Below, in pieces: positions 1 to 12,663 of a stretch of DNA of 64,000 nt. The stretch is from Pseudisothecium myosuroides (lineage: Eukaryota; Streptophyta; Bryopsida; Hypnales; Lembophyllaceae), in assembly GCA_951799445.1 (NCBI GenBank), contig OX637291.1:13084501-13148500 (forward strand). The letters run 5' to 3'. The position numbers and the translations under genes are program-made. The notes under the pieces are model-generated. The model was given only the letters and a program-made list of their open reading frames with translations, did no database searches and was not told where the DNA came from. Position 1 is the first letter of the stretch. Each line of letters opens with the position of its first letter.

Positions 1-1650
<1,650 letters not shown>

Positions 1651-1685
1651 TGCAGTTTTCCGAACTGGAGATGTGAGTCGTGGCT

Positions 1686-2192
1686 TAAGGTAGGTATCCT
1701 TAAACCGTCACAAATTGCTCCTGTGCCTAATTACTACTATTAGACTGTTCAAATTCTTCTATATTCTTATTGGCAAGGGAAAGGAGGTTCCAACGCACCA
1801 AAGAACGCAACATTTGGATACTGTATGCAAAAGTTATGAAGGAACAAAGTTTGGTTCTAAAAGCGTTTCTTCCAGAGGTACATAACTGATTTTGGAGATA
1901 AACAGTGCCCTCTAGAAAGTAAGGTAACCTCTGCAAATTTTTTGCACAAACAGGAAAATGCAAAGGGAAAATATGGCCAATGCTTTATCACAAGTAGATC
2001 ATGGATTAGTTTTTTTGCATTAACAGAAAGCTATAGGCATATAGAAACATCTAACTCTAAATATATATTGTAGAATGTGTAAAGATCACCATGCAATATA
2101 GTCACAAGGGTTACCTTACTTTCTAGAGGGCATTGTACAAACAATGAAGATGGCGCTTTAAGTTCAGTGGCGGTTTTGGGATACCTACCTTA
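1686..2192 (+). mobile_element. TA-target MITE (AGGTAGG ends), copy 1, containing a nested element
   Basis: The ends are TA-AGGTAGGTATCC and ATACCTACCT-TA. The interior matches the copy at 20824-21093 (shared GGCAAGGGAAAGGAGGTTCC and ACATTTGGATA). It is interrupted at 1906-2132 by another inverted-repeat element. The left end sits only ~35 bp upstream of the first ATG of the peroxidase, so this MITE forms the gene's proximal promoter or 5' UTR region. TA duplication and short TIRs suggest a Tc1/mariner (Stowaway-like) source. Confidence 0.75.
1906..2132. mobile_element. MITE nested inside the TA-target MITE
   Basis: It has near-perfect terminal inverted repeats: TGCCCTCTAGAAAGTAAGG at the left and the complement ending TTCTAGAGGGCA at 2132. 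It splits the host MITE between GATTTTGGAGATA and GAAGATGGCGC, which are nearly adjacent in the 20824 copy. No clean target duplication is visible. Confidence 0.65.
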
Positions 2193-3182
2193 GCTAGCTG
2201 ATCTCGTGGCGAGCTAGCAGGTTTGAACCTTTTCAAAGAACTGAAGCCTGCAAAATAAATACCAAGTCATTCAAAGCACTTTGGTACCGCACCTCTAACA
2301 CAGTACACTAACTCCAACAAAATACAGAGAACCATGTTGCAATGTGCGCTCTAGGGTCGCAACTACGGTTCACCTTTTGTCAAGGAATTCTAGGCAGATC
2401 CAAAGGGTCAGAAGCATTGGTTCAAATTTACAATTTCAAGCATACTAGCTTCAAAAGTTTACATTCATATATCTGTCAGAGAAAATGAAGAAAAGACATA
2501 TAATTGATGACAGAATTAATGTAACTTACGTTAATTTCGTTACATTGGTGCAATTCAGAGCGCCAACATTGTGACATTCAACTGCAAAAAGCTCTAAAAG
2601 TAGGAACTGGTAAAATTTATTACGCTTCAGGCCATGCAAAGTGCCAAAGTCGTGAATTCAAAAAGCAACTGATCGAGGATATAATGTGCATGCTAACTAT
2701 TCACTCTACTGATAGTCTGATCAACGAGGTCAGATTAAGCATCCATGGACTCAACATTTGTCATGCATACAATCTTCAACAGGTGTCATGCATTTCCACT
2801 CAGACAAAATGAAGACATTCAAGACAATGAAGACATTTGCTGAATGCAGGTAAGAAAGGAATTGATGAAAGTGCCTGATGGTTTTGCAAATCACAAGCAA
2901 GTGGCCTGAGGATGAATATGCTGAGGTCGAGAGCATTTGAGTTGAAATCAACTTAGTATATCTCAAAGATCCACCATGCGCTTCAAACTTACAACTGATT
3001 TAGATGACATATATTCTGTGAGAGCCACTATTTATACTTTACTCCATGCGGACTTACGTCGAGTACAATTAAGCTCATATCACTACGCTGTCCTTTGTCA
3101 AAGGGTAGTGCCCATGTTCGGCGACATGCTGTACAACAATATATTCTAGTATTTCATCTTGTTCTTATCGAAAGAATCTTAG
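2193..3182. other. Non-coding, nothing recognised
   Basis: No open frame resembles a known family and no RNA gene or clear TIR element is visible. It may contain distal upstream sequence of the peroxidase. Confidence 0.4.
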
Positions 3183-3332
3183 GAAGAATATGGAGGCGTT
3201 ACCTTCCCCTGTATTCTTTTGTAGGGTGTAACTTCATCCCTCCCCTTGACTTTCTTAAAACAAAAAGTCAAGGGGGGGTGAAGTTACACCCTACAAAAGA
3301 ATACCGGGGAGGATAACGCCTCCCCGTTCTTC
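3183..3332. repeat. Near-perfect 150-bp hairpin
   Basis: The left arm (3183-3253) and right arm (3264-3332) are almost fully complementary, with about half a dozen mismatches and a ~10-nt loop (CTTAAAACAA). The inner stretch around GTATTCTTTTGTAGGGTGTA pairs perfectly. A transcript from either strand would fold into one long stem. It could be a very short MITE or a small-RNA precursor. Sequence alone does not decide. Confidence 0.85.
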
Positions 3333-3462
3333 CTGTGAATGTACCTTTGTCTTCCTTATTTATCTTAATTTTTTCTCATTTTTTAATGATTTGGTTGTTG
3401 GTATCATGTTTGCAAAGCAAGGTGCAAAGGTATTATCCCATCTCTTTGATTAAAAAGATTCA

Positions 3463-3665
3463 TATGGGTGATTGCAAGAAACACTTGTACTATTTGTTGT
3501 GTTTTTTAATTTTAGTCTATTTATACTTGTTGTGCTACAAGTCACCTTCAAAATTATTGGGGGCATAGCACATAAAATTTGACCAATCGATTGGATTTCA
3601 AATCTACTATTCTTATAACGTGTGATGTTCATCATTGGATGGTAGGAAGGATGGAAATATATAAT
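3463..3665 (+). repeat. Fragment of the GGGTGATTGCAAGAAACAC repeat family
   Basis: It starts with GGGTGATTGCAAGAAACAC and matches 3958-4160 over about 200 bp in the same orientation, ending near TGATGTTCATCATTGGATG. Only the left part of the element is present. Confidence 0.6.
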
Positions 3666-3957
3666 ATGCCATAAAATTAAACAATCCATATTGTCAGATT
3701 GAGGTGCTGAGTTTAAATGAGGTATTAGGAGCCAACTTGGACGTAACCGTTGCATTTTTTGGACCATTATTTATTGTGTAGTTTGAATTTGTTTAGATTT
3801 TCATAAAATAAAAATGCCTCATGTTTCATAAATGTTATAGTGTCATATTTGACTATTACATAGTCTATGATGTCATCATTTCATCTTAATTAAACACAAA
3901 ATAGAGTTGTAACCAGTGCTTTTTATTCCTTTAATGTAATTAAAATTAGACTAATAT

Positions 3958-5552
3958 ATGGGTGATTGCAAGAAACACTTGTACTATTTGTTGCGTTTCT
4001 AATTTTTGGCCTTTTAGTACTTTTGTACTACAAGCCACCTTCAATACTATTGGGGGCATGGAATATAAAATTTGAATAATCAATTGGATTTCAAATTTAC
4101 GATTCTGACAACATGTGATGTTCATCATTGGATGACAAAAATGAATGGAAATATTTAATTTTCTATAAAAAAATAATTTCCACTAGCAGATAGGAGATAC
4201 TGCACACTCCTACCAGTACTATCGAGTCTTTTTTTGTACCCTGAAGTACTATTTTGAGCCACAGGCTACAATTTACTCTAGAAAATGAGAATTCTATGTT
4301 TTTATTTTTTTAAATTAGAAAATGAACTTGAAAAACTTATTTTAAAAGTGGCCATTGTTGTCAACTAAGAGCAAAGTAGGAAGATCAAAGCTAGAATTAA
4401 AAAATCATTTTTAATTCAACATAAATTCAACTTGAATATAATACACTTTAGGCCAATATAAAACACACTTGGAACATGTTTTTGGAAATCCCTCTCCTAG
4501 AAAGGTGTATTTCTATTAGAAGAGCTAGCCTACCAAATTTGATGACATAATTCTTCAAAAAAGGTACTTGATAGTACTAAAAAACACCCAAACCGCATGT
4601 GGGGTCATTGCAAGAAACACCAGTACTGGGTATGTGTCACAAATGGAGTTTTGAATCTTTCTTTTGCAATAACTTTTTAAGCTTGACTTGCATGAATTTG
4701 AGATTTTTACTAGAGATGTATATCTTGGGTGTATTTATATCTCGTATTTTTTAGAAATTAAAAAAAATCATCTTATATTTAAAAATCAATTAAACTAATA
4801 TGTCACATTTTGCATTTTAGGGGTTTTGAGTACTATGGAGTCCCCAAATTTAATGGTTTAGAGCTGAAATTTCTATGGTCTATTTGTGTAGTAGAAACTC
4901 ATCTTTCTACCGAGGGGCATTAAAAAATAATTTATTTTATGTCCTCCACGTCCTTGCAAAGAGGGCTCCCTTGCGCCCGCAGTTCTGAACAATAAAGATG
5001 GTTTCAAGATAATTTTTTTTATTCAAATCTCTTCATCATGAAGTCTTCCCAAGTGGTCTATTTTTAGTTTCTTTGAAAATGTTTTTTCCTATTTTTTACA
5101 AATTTAAACGTCAGAGTATGTATTTTCTTCAAATTTTCAGCTTTTTTCTTTTGTGAATAACTTTTGACTTAGATTTTTTTTTGGTCTGAAATTTTGGTGA
5201 TATGCTATTCATAGTATTATACTAATTATCCTTATTTTATTTTATTTTAAAAAATTAATATGCAAAAAGCTCATAGTACTGGGAGTACTAGCCAAAAACG
5301 CCAAAGTGGAACAAAAACTGACGGTGTTTCTTACAACGACCCTGTGTGATATATATTCAAAATTCAATTTCACCTATTGAATTAATTTTGAAATAATTGA
5401 AATAATTCAAGTGCATTTTCTATTGTTATAAAAATCTTTCTTTTAAATTTCATATTCATTTAGTCATTTCTGCAGTACTTATGGCACAAAATAACTTCTG
5501 CACTAAGCATGTGACGAAAAATAATACAGGTGTTTTTTGCAATCACCCATAT
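3958..5552. mobile_element. TIR element (GGGTGATTGCAAGAAACAC ends) split by a younger element
   Basis: The left end GGGTGATTGCAAGAAACAC has its complement (GTTTTTTGCAATCACCC) ending near 5550. The element contains a second TIR element at 4602-5342. Removing that insert leaves ~850 bp that runs colinear with the copy at 5946-6554. There is no coding capacity. Confidence 0.6.
4602..5342. mobile_element. Nested TIR element (GGGTCATTGCAAGAAACACC ends)
   Basis: Its ends are near-perfect inverted repeats: GGGTCATTGCAAGAAACACC at 4602 and GGTGTTTCTTACAACGACCC ending at 5342. The ends resemble those of the host element (GGGTGATTGCAAGAAACAC), so the two are probably related families. Flanks ATGTG and TGTG hint at a short target duplication. 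Confidence 0.65.
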
Positions 5553-5628
5553 AAAAACTTTTCCATTGAAAGTAATGATGTTTTGAATAGAATATGTCAT
5601 TGTTGACAACTTTGAATAATTCTTAGTA

Positions 5629-5822
5629 ATGGGCAATTTCATTAAAATGGCAATATTATTTTAATATGGCATGAAAACAGTTCAGGACAGCCGTTCAAAG
5701 TCTATACATGTCCTAGATGGTTCAGAACAACTGTTTTGAAATCTATACCTATCTTAGATGGTGAAAATGGCACACTATCAAAGTGACACTTAGAATACCA
5801 CCATTTTAATGAAATTGTCTAT
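5629..5822. mobile_element. MITE, ATGG-end family (copy 2)
   Basis: The left end ATGGGCAATTTCATTAAAATGG is mirrored at the right by CCATTTTAATGAAATTGTCTAT. Both flanks read AGTA, a 4-bp target duplication. The interior matches the copy at 8686 in inverted orientation (for example GGTGAAAATGGCACAC). Confidence 0.75.
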
Positions 5823-5945
5823 AGTATTAGTTTTCATGAAATTGATGAAATTTTTTAGTAGAACATTCTATTGAAATTTCAAAAGGAATACTAAAAGGAC
5901 CCTTTGCATGGTTGCCGTTGGCTTCTAATACCTTACTTTGACCCT

Positions 5946-6554
5946 ACTACAAACCTCTACCAGTACTATAGAATCTTTGTGTATACCTTGATCTACTATT
6001 TTCAACCATAGGCTATAATTTACACTAGAAAATGGGACTTCCACATTTTTATTTTTTAAAATTAGAAAATGCACTTGAAAATATTATTTTAAAAGTGGTC
6101 ATTGTTGCCAATTAAAATTAAAGTAGTCCAAAGATCAAAGCCAGAACTAAAAAAATATTTTTACTTCAACATAAATTCAACCTCAATATAGTATACTTTA
6201 GGCCAATGCAAAATACACTTGGAACATGTTTTTGGAAATCCCTCTCCCGAAAAGGTGTATTTTTATTAGAAGAACTAGCCTACCAAAGTTGACAACATAA
6301 TTCTTCAAAAAAGGTACTCAATAGTACTAAAACCCACCAAAACCATATATATGACATATACTTGAAATTCAATTCACCTATTGAATCAACTTTGAAAACC
6401 TTGAAATAATTCAAGTATATTTTCTATTGCTATAGGAAGCTTACTTCTAAATTTTATGTTCATTCAATCATTTTTGCAATACTTATGGCACAAAACAACT
6501 TCCGCATAGAATGTGTGACGCAAAATAGGACATGTGTTTCTTGCAATCATCCAT
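5946..6554. mobile_element. Left-truncated copy of the GGGTGATTGCAAGAAACAC element
   Basis: It runs colinear with 4197-4600 and then 5346-5550 of the interrupted element, without the 741-bp insert. It ends with the shared terminus GTTTCTTGCAATCATCCAT. The left terminal repeat is missing. It serves as the empty-site reference that shows 4602-5342 is a later insertion. Confidence 0.6.
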
Positions 6555-7477
6555 ATAGACATATAGTCCTATTGTTTTGAATAAAAAGCACACCAAATGT
6601 CAGGATCCACCTCTCTTAAAATAAAAGCTTAGGGTCCTCTAGCTGGAGAGCTTCTGAGCAGCCCTCCAGAGTCCATTTTTTTTTCTAATGATTCAATTTT
6701 TATAATTTGGCACAACTCCGGTGCCAAATTGTGACATGTATGTACATAACTGTATACAATCTAGGACAGGTATGGATTTTCAACCGCCAATTTAACGGGC
6801 AATTTAACAAAACTGACGTTTAGTGTAAGTGGGTTCTAACAGAGATTTGAGCCTACTCGGCAGCGTTGTTTTTCTTGTATATATAAATATGATTTCCTCT
6901 TTGGTGCACGTACATTGTCTGTTCAAAAAGGATCAATGTATCTAAAGAGTTCCTAAAAAACACGTTCCCAAGGAGTTGCATGAACTGATTTTTAATTAAT
7001 TTCATACTAAGAAGATAATTGTAATACACAAAACAATATTACTTACCTCGTGACCTACCTAAATATTTCCTTCCGAAAGTGGACAACTGTAGTGAAAAGG
7101 AGGATGCAAAAATGGATTCATGACTCCTCGAAGGTTTGATTAGTTGTTCTTCTTCGATCAGCTTTCCTTGACAATCACTTGGTTATTGCCTTCACGTACG
7201 TATTTGTCTTTTAAACTATTCCCCGAGTGTTAATTTACTGTTTGGTGAGTTGGTCCAGACATTGACGGTGTTTAGTACTTATTGTTGTGCCTGTTATGTG
7301 AACTGTGTCGATATGTTAGGATCAGATCAAGTTTGATATCCAAAGAACTCTAGTTGCAGTGTGATGAGACGACGTACATACTGTATAAGGCTTGTGACTC
7401 AGAGAGCTGGCGATTGAAGTGTGATCGAGAGCAGCAGATCAACAGAGGAAACTGTGCACATGTGCGCGTGTGAGAAG
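6555..7477. other. Non-coding, nothing recognised
   Basis: A TIR-like remnant GGGCAATTTAACAAAACTGA lies near 6800. No gene or RNA is supported. Confidence 0.35.
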
Positions 7478-7816
7478 TTACGACATGAAGGCATTAATTT
7501 CAATTAATTTGAACATCAATTTCGAGAAATTGGCGTATTCCACAACTTTAGCACTTTCAGGACAATCGCAATTCTGTACCTGTCCCGGCTGTCCGAATTT
7601 GTAGAGCTTTTGAAGTACTAACTTTGCTAGTTTTAGCGCCCGAGGGAGCCTGAACTTGCTATAACAAGCACTGTTAAGTTGAACGTGTTGCAGGCTAGCT
7701 CCCTCTAGCAATATGTCGTCAATCTCAAGTACCGTCCAATCTATTCCAGAGAGTACGTGATCTACTTGCGCGCTACATGCACTGGATGCGTAATTTAAGT
7801 TTCTAGTTGAGGACAT
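7478..7816 (-). CDS. Unrecognised 112-residue open frame
   Basis: The frame from ATG at 7816 is free of stops for 112 codons in a locally less AT-rich patch. It contains LEIDDILLEGASLQHVQLNS and FRLPRALKLAKLVLQKLYKF, which could form amphipathic helices. I recognise no family and see no supporting splice structure. It may be a chance frame or a worn gene fragment. Confidence 0.2.
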   Translation of the reverse strand: MSSTRNLNYASSACSAQVDHVLSGIDWTVLEIDDILLEGASLQHVQLNSACYSKFRLPRALKLAKLVLQKLYKFGQPGQVQNCDCPESAKVVEYANFSKLMFKLIEINAFMS

Positions 7817-8685
7817 TTCGATCTAGTATACAATATTACCTTCATAACTTTATTGATGCTGGCCATTTCTTCATTGCAAGTGCATGGTTGCTGATAGTGG
7901 CACATTTAGATTCCCAGCGATCACTTGAGGCATGTCTCTCGAAACTACTGACATCTTGTGCTAATAAATAAGTAACCCACCCACTTATTAGAAAATCCTG
8001 CGAAGGAGTGAAGTTTGAGCAGATTTATCAAACTACTAACGATTCAACAGCACCAATATTATGCATTTCTAAGCTCACTCTTGGAAGGATATCCATTTCA
8101 TGCAAAGACTGAGAGTAAAGACCATGTGGAAGCTTTTCGTGCTGAAAGTTAGCACTGGCCTGGGTGTTACTGCAGGAACGGTTCTAATATCCAGAGTCTG
8201 CATTAAGACAGTGCATTTAGATCGACACCGGTCGATGTTTGAACTTAAAATTATACAGTATATTCACCATGATATTGCCATTCAAATTAGAAACTGGCCG
8301 GTAACTTTTACAGACTGTTAGCAATTGTTGACAGCAATTCACCTTCTCCTCCGCAGTCTACTCATTTAGGCCGTCGGAACAGACCTATAATATTTTTCAG
8401 GAAAGCAGTGAGAGTTTCATTGCAACAATGACCGCCTACTGATTGTGGAAAATATGGTACGGTTAATGCGGCACTGCTTCAACTGTTTGTCAATAACTAA
8501 TTAATACTAACTGCATGGTGGTTGGGTACACTGGTTGAATTGCAAGCTTCTGTCCAATAATTTGACAAATTGGCAATTATGTAACGGTTTGTTGTTCTGT
8601 AACGGCCGTCAGTACTGCAATTGACCAGAACTTACGCACCACAGTAAGCACACAAACTTGGCACTCATGAAGGACTATTTGGTTG
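7817..8685. other. Non-coding, nothing recognised
   Basis: There are short frames only and none resembles a family. No TIR ends were found. Confidence 0.35.
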
Positions 8686-8848
8686 ATGGGCAATTTCATT
8701 AAAATGGCAGTATTCCAACTTCCAAGTGCCACTTTGATGGTGTGCCATTTTCACCATCTAGGATAGGTATAGATTTTAGAACAATTGTTCTGAACTGTTT
8801 TCATGCCATGTTTTAAAATAATTTTGCCATTTTAATGAAATTGCCCAT
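8686..8848. mobile_element. MITE, ATGG-end family (copy 3)
   Basis: The ends ATGGGCAATTTCATTAAAATG and ATTTTAATGAAATTGCCCAT are inverted repeats. GTTG flanks both sides, a perfect 4-bp target duplication. This is the best-preserved copy of the family here. Confidence 0.8.
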
Positions 8849-8889
8849 GTTGCCATTTAGAAACATAGCTTTTTGATGGAACATAGCTT

Positions 8890-9807
8890 TTGATGGAACA
8901 TAGCTTTTTTGGGCAGCTCACTACGAGTGGAGTTTTTATTTTTTTTCTTTCAAATTTTTACACAACGTTTTCCCGAGGATTAGCTTTAAGGCCCAACAAT
9001 TTTCATAACTTTTGACCACATGGTTAAAAAGTTATTGCATGATATGTCATTTTCATTGCTCAGCGGGCAGCCCGGGCAGCAAAAAAAACTTCTTTAAAAA
9101 TCACTTTTAAGAAAAATAAAAATTTGAAATTGGTTCTTTAGATTTATATGGACGTGGAAAGCTTTGAATCATTCCATTCCGATCAATGAGTCAAAAGTTA
9201 TGAGGATTCTTAGTTTGAGGGTAGTTTATGGAATCTCAACTCTAAAATAAACTTTGAAGTCCTTTATTTAACTCAATTTTTAATATTTTTGAAAAAAAAT
9301 AAAAATATTAGGTGTATATTGTTTATTACAACATTACAACCATTGGGATTGGCATTTTTCAATTCCATAAATAAATTCTTAACAATTTAGTGTTTTGAAT
9401 CACTCTCTACCTCTTCCTACTTACTATTTTTTTCCTATATGTTTTACAATTCTAAATGATTTGAAATTTTTCAAGCATGTAGCCAACTTGCCTTGAAGAA
9501 TAAATCCAAAGAGTAACTACCATTTTGGACATTTTTTCATACAAATGTGACCTTGTGAAGGGCAGATGCCCGTTTTTTCGTAGGAACAAAAAAAGGATTT
9601 TTGTCAATTCAAACGCTATTATCTTGCAATCCACATGGTGGAAAATTCTGAAATTTTTTCTACATCTTTTTAAACAAGTTTAACACAAGATCCTATGGTT
9701 ACATGTGTCCAAGAATGTTTTTTTCCCTAAAATTTGGCACTAGTTTTAGAAATGGCAGTTTTGGAGCGTTTTTGATGAAAACATAGTCAAAAACCTTTAA
9801 GGGTTAA
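8890..9807 (-). mobile_element. TTAA-target element, degraded copy
   Basis: From about 9060 on it matches 13810-14530 and 52700-53430 (GGGCAGCCCGGGCAG, GAAAGCTTTGAATCATTCC, TACAACATTACAACCATTGG). It ends with CCTTTAAGGGTTAA. The left terminus is decayed and preceded by three copies of a GATGGAACATAGCTTTT-like unit. Confidence 0.6.
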
Positions 9808-10448
9808 GAAGGCCATTTGACTCTAGCTAGTAGTACAAATACAACAAAAATAAGAAATTAAAATATTTAATTGAAAAAATTTAATTGCAATCTTTTGTGT
9901 CACCTTAGGTGACATGGCAGATTGTAAAAAATTTAAAATATTATTTTTTTATTTCCTTGTATTTGTACTGCTAGTCATCAAATGGTTGTCTTGCACGTTT
10001 GTGAAAATTGTATATAGATCTCTAAAATTTGACAATCTTTATCTAGTTTGGACCAATATTTTTGTTTGTTTTTGAAACAATCAGCGTTTCATTGTCTACA
10101 TTTCATTAGAGAATGTTTGAATGGACGTGGCTCCAAAGGCCTAAATCATTCAAAACTTGCAAAATATCTCTACAAGAAGAAATACTCAATTGGGTGGAGG
10201 ATTATGTCCAATGACCTCTTTGTTGTGACGCAACTCTTTTGATTATCTAGTAATGGATATTCAACATCTTGATTTTTGTAAATTATTTGACACCTAATAG
10301 AACTTTATAAACCAATTTTTTACGGTTTTCTTCTAGTGGAGGAGCTTTTAAAATGCCTTTTGAGAACCAACAATGCTAGCGCAAAAACATGAGCTTACAA
10401 ACAGCTTGAACCTAGTTGTAGGTACATATGCACAATCATTTGAAGGTA
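9808..10448. other. Non-coding, nothing recognised
   Basis: AT-rich sequence with a local inverted repeat around 9830-9980 (TAGTAGTACAAATACAA... and TTGTATTTGTACTGCTAG), probably another worn MITE. No gene seen. Confidence 0.4.
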
Positions 10449-11389
10449 TTAACCCCTAAAGGCCCAAGGTTTTTTTTCTGCCAAAAACCATCAAAACTGC
10501 CATTTCTATAGCGAGTAAATAAAAATGAAAAATGTTTTTTTTTTCACATCTAACCATAGGATCTTACACCTAACTAGTATGAAAATGTGTGGAAAAAATT
10601 TCAGAATTTTTGACCGCTCAGATTGCAAGATATCTGCATTTAAAGTGGAAAAAACAAGTATTTCAGCACATTGTGGGACTAGATTTTTTGACTTTAAACA
10701 TTTTGCACTTAAAATTTTTGCACTACAGAGTTTTGTGCTTCAAATCTTTATAGTGGAGAGTTGAGTTGAGAGTCTAGGGGAAAAAAAAAATATTCAAAAA
10801 AACTTAATTATCATTCCTAAAAAATGTATTAAGTAGAAGTAGGTACGAGATAGAAGGAAAATCTAAAACATTAATATATTTTAGATGGAATTAAAATACA
10901 CTAATCCAAATGGTGAGATTGTTCTAGCAAGTAAACTAAACCATGAGAATTTTTTATTTTTTTTTAATTGAAAAAATAGCATTTAGAAATGCATCCTACA
11001 AGTTATTTTTTTCAAGAAGATGCTCTAATTGCCCAAAAAACAAGAATGTCCATAACTTTTTCATAACAAATCCAAATGAAATGAATCAAAGCTTTCTAGG
11101 TAGACAAAAATATAATCTACAAGAAAAAAAATATTTTAAAAAAAAAATCAAAATTTTGCCAAATTTTTCTTGCTGCCCAGACTGCCCAGTTACAAAAAAA
11201 AGTAACGTATTTGGCCATAACTTTTGACTCCTATTTCCCAATGTGCTGAAATTTAGTGCATATGAAAGATATTCCTTGCGCCCACCTTCTACTAAAATTT
11301 CAGCTTAAAATATGGAAACCTCTAGTCACATGGACCTGCCCAAAATTTCTATACAACCAAAAAACACATGCCGGTCCTTTAGGGGTTAA
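10449..11389 (+). mobile_element. TTAA-target element, full length (941 bp)
   Basis: It begins TTAACCCCTAAAGG and ends CCTTTAGGGGTTAA, so short TIRs start CCCC and TTAA is present at both ends, the signature of piggyBac-type insertion. The interior is T- and A-rich, with no transposase frame, so it is non-autonomous. Its right end is the reverse complement of the left end of the 52490 copy, giving its orientation. Confidence 0.75.
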
Positions 11390-11571
11390 TAACATATGTA
11401 CCTATAACATAGATACACTGTTATATAAAAATAGTCTATAACATAGGTACCTGTAATATAGACATCTATAATCACAGAAGGTGCCTATAATATAGACTCC
11501 TAGGCTCATAGACTCATATAGATTCTATACTCACATGCTAGTATTCCCCTTTTGAGAACTCCACTAGCCAA
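11390..11571. repeat. AT-rich CCTATAATATAG-type repeats
   Basis: Irregular repeats of CCTATAACATAG and CCTATAATATAGAC, with palindromic TATA-rich words. The same kind of sequence fills 25090-25320 inside another element, so it is a dispersed repeat. Confidence 0.5.
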
Positions 11572-11872
11572 TAAAGTGGGCATCCTCCATTTGAACCGCC
11601 ATTTTCTACTACTATACCTAGTTACTATTACTAGGCTTATCAAATTTTTATATTTCCTTGTTGGCAAGTAAAAGGAGGTTCCAGCACATCAAAGAATGCA
11701 ACATTTGGATATCATATATATGCAAAAATTACAAAGGGTCAAAGTTTTTTTTTGACCATAGAGGTTCAAAAATTGTTTGTTTCTTCCACACATGTACAAA
11801 TTGATTTTGGAGATGTATTCAAAGTAATGATGATGGCTTTGGGTCACTGGCGATTTGGGGATGCCCACTTTA
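11572..11872 (+). mobile_element. TA-target MITE, copy 2 (diverged)
   Basis: The ends are TA-AAGTGGGCATCC and GGATGCCCACTT-TA. The interior keeps family words such as GGAGGTTCCAGCACATCAAAG and GATTTTGGAGATGTA. A frame across it (11752-12006) is not a gene. Confidence 0.7.
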
Positions 11873-11971
11873 GGTTTTCACACAACATTGGAAATTTGGA
11901 ACCAGTTGACAAGGACTTGGAGCATCCTCCTGAGACACCCGTTAGAGAAAATCTAAGGCCTCTGGATTGGC

Positions 11972-12003
11972 TACTAGTGGCCACTAATGATTGGCCACTA
12001 GTT
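11972..12003. repeat. Short perfect hairpin, ACTAGTGGCCA
   Basis: ACTAGTGGCCA and TGGCCACTAGT are inverted around an ~8-nt loop. Flanking sequence gives no further structure. Confidence 0.6.
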
Positions 12004-12663
12004 TAATTAAAATAATACTAGCAACTTCAAATTGCATTGAATTGTCATGCTCATGTTGCATAATAACGCTCACTCGTTGAGCTCTAGGATTTCATTGTGA
12101 ATGTGGAATGAAATAATTGGATGATATTTGTTCAGGATGAAAATGTAACGGATTTTGTAACAAGAATCGTGACTGGGGGTTATGACACTGCAAACTTCAA
12201 AATGTAGACAATGGCTAGTCAAGCTGCTATAGTGTAAAATGAATGGATAAAATGAAAGATTTCCTGATATTGTGTACCTGTGTGTCACACACAAGCAATT
12301 CTAGATGCCTATGAAATTGTAATTCTTGACATGGACTGTGCTCTGAAGTGCTCTGAACTCTAGCACCGACAATTTCTTCATTTATTCCAAGAAAATAAGG
12401 TTTTAATTTTTCCTTGCAATGGTTCCGTTTAGAGAGAATTTGCAATAACTTAGTATTCAATATTCAACTTAGAAAACTGCACACAATTTCAGTTTTGTCA
12501 ATGCATGCACACAGTGACAAACAAAACTGAGTACAATTTTGAAACATTTCCATTCAAACAACCATACTATAAGTATCAATAGGCAAAGTCCAAAGGTAGA
12601 TATATGAAAGCTGTAGTGTGCAACATACTACACATTATAGTAGAGCCCCCCATAGTCGACCAC
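12004..12663. other. Non-coding, nothing recognised
   Basis: There are only two short minus-strand frames that match nothing I know. No TIR ends seen. Confidence 0.35.
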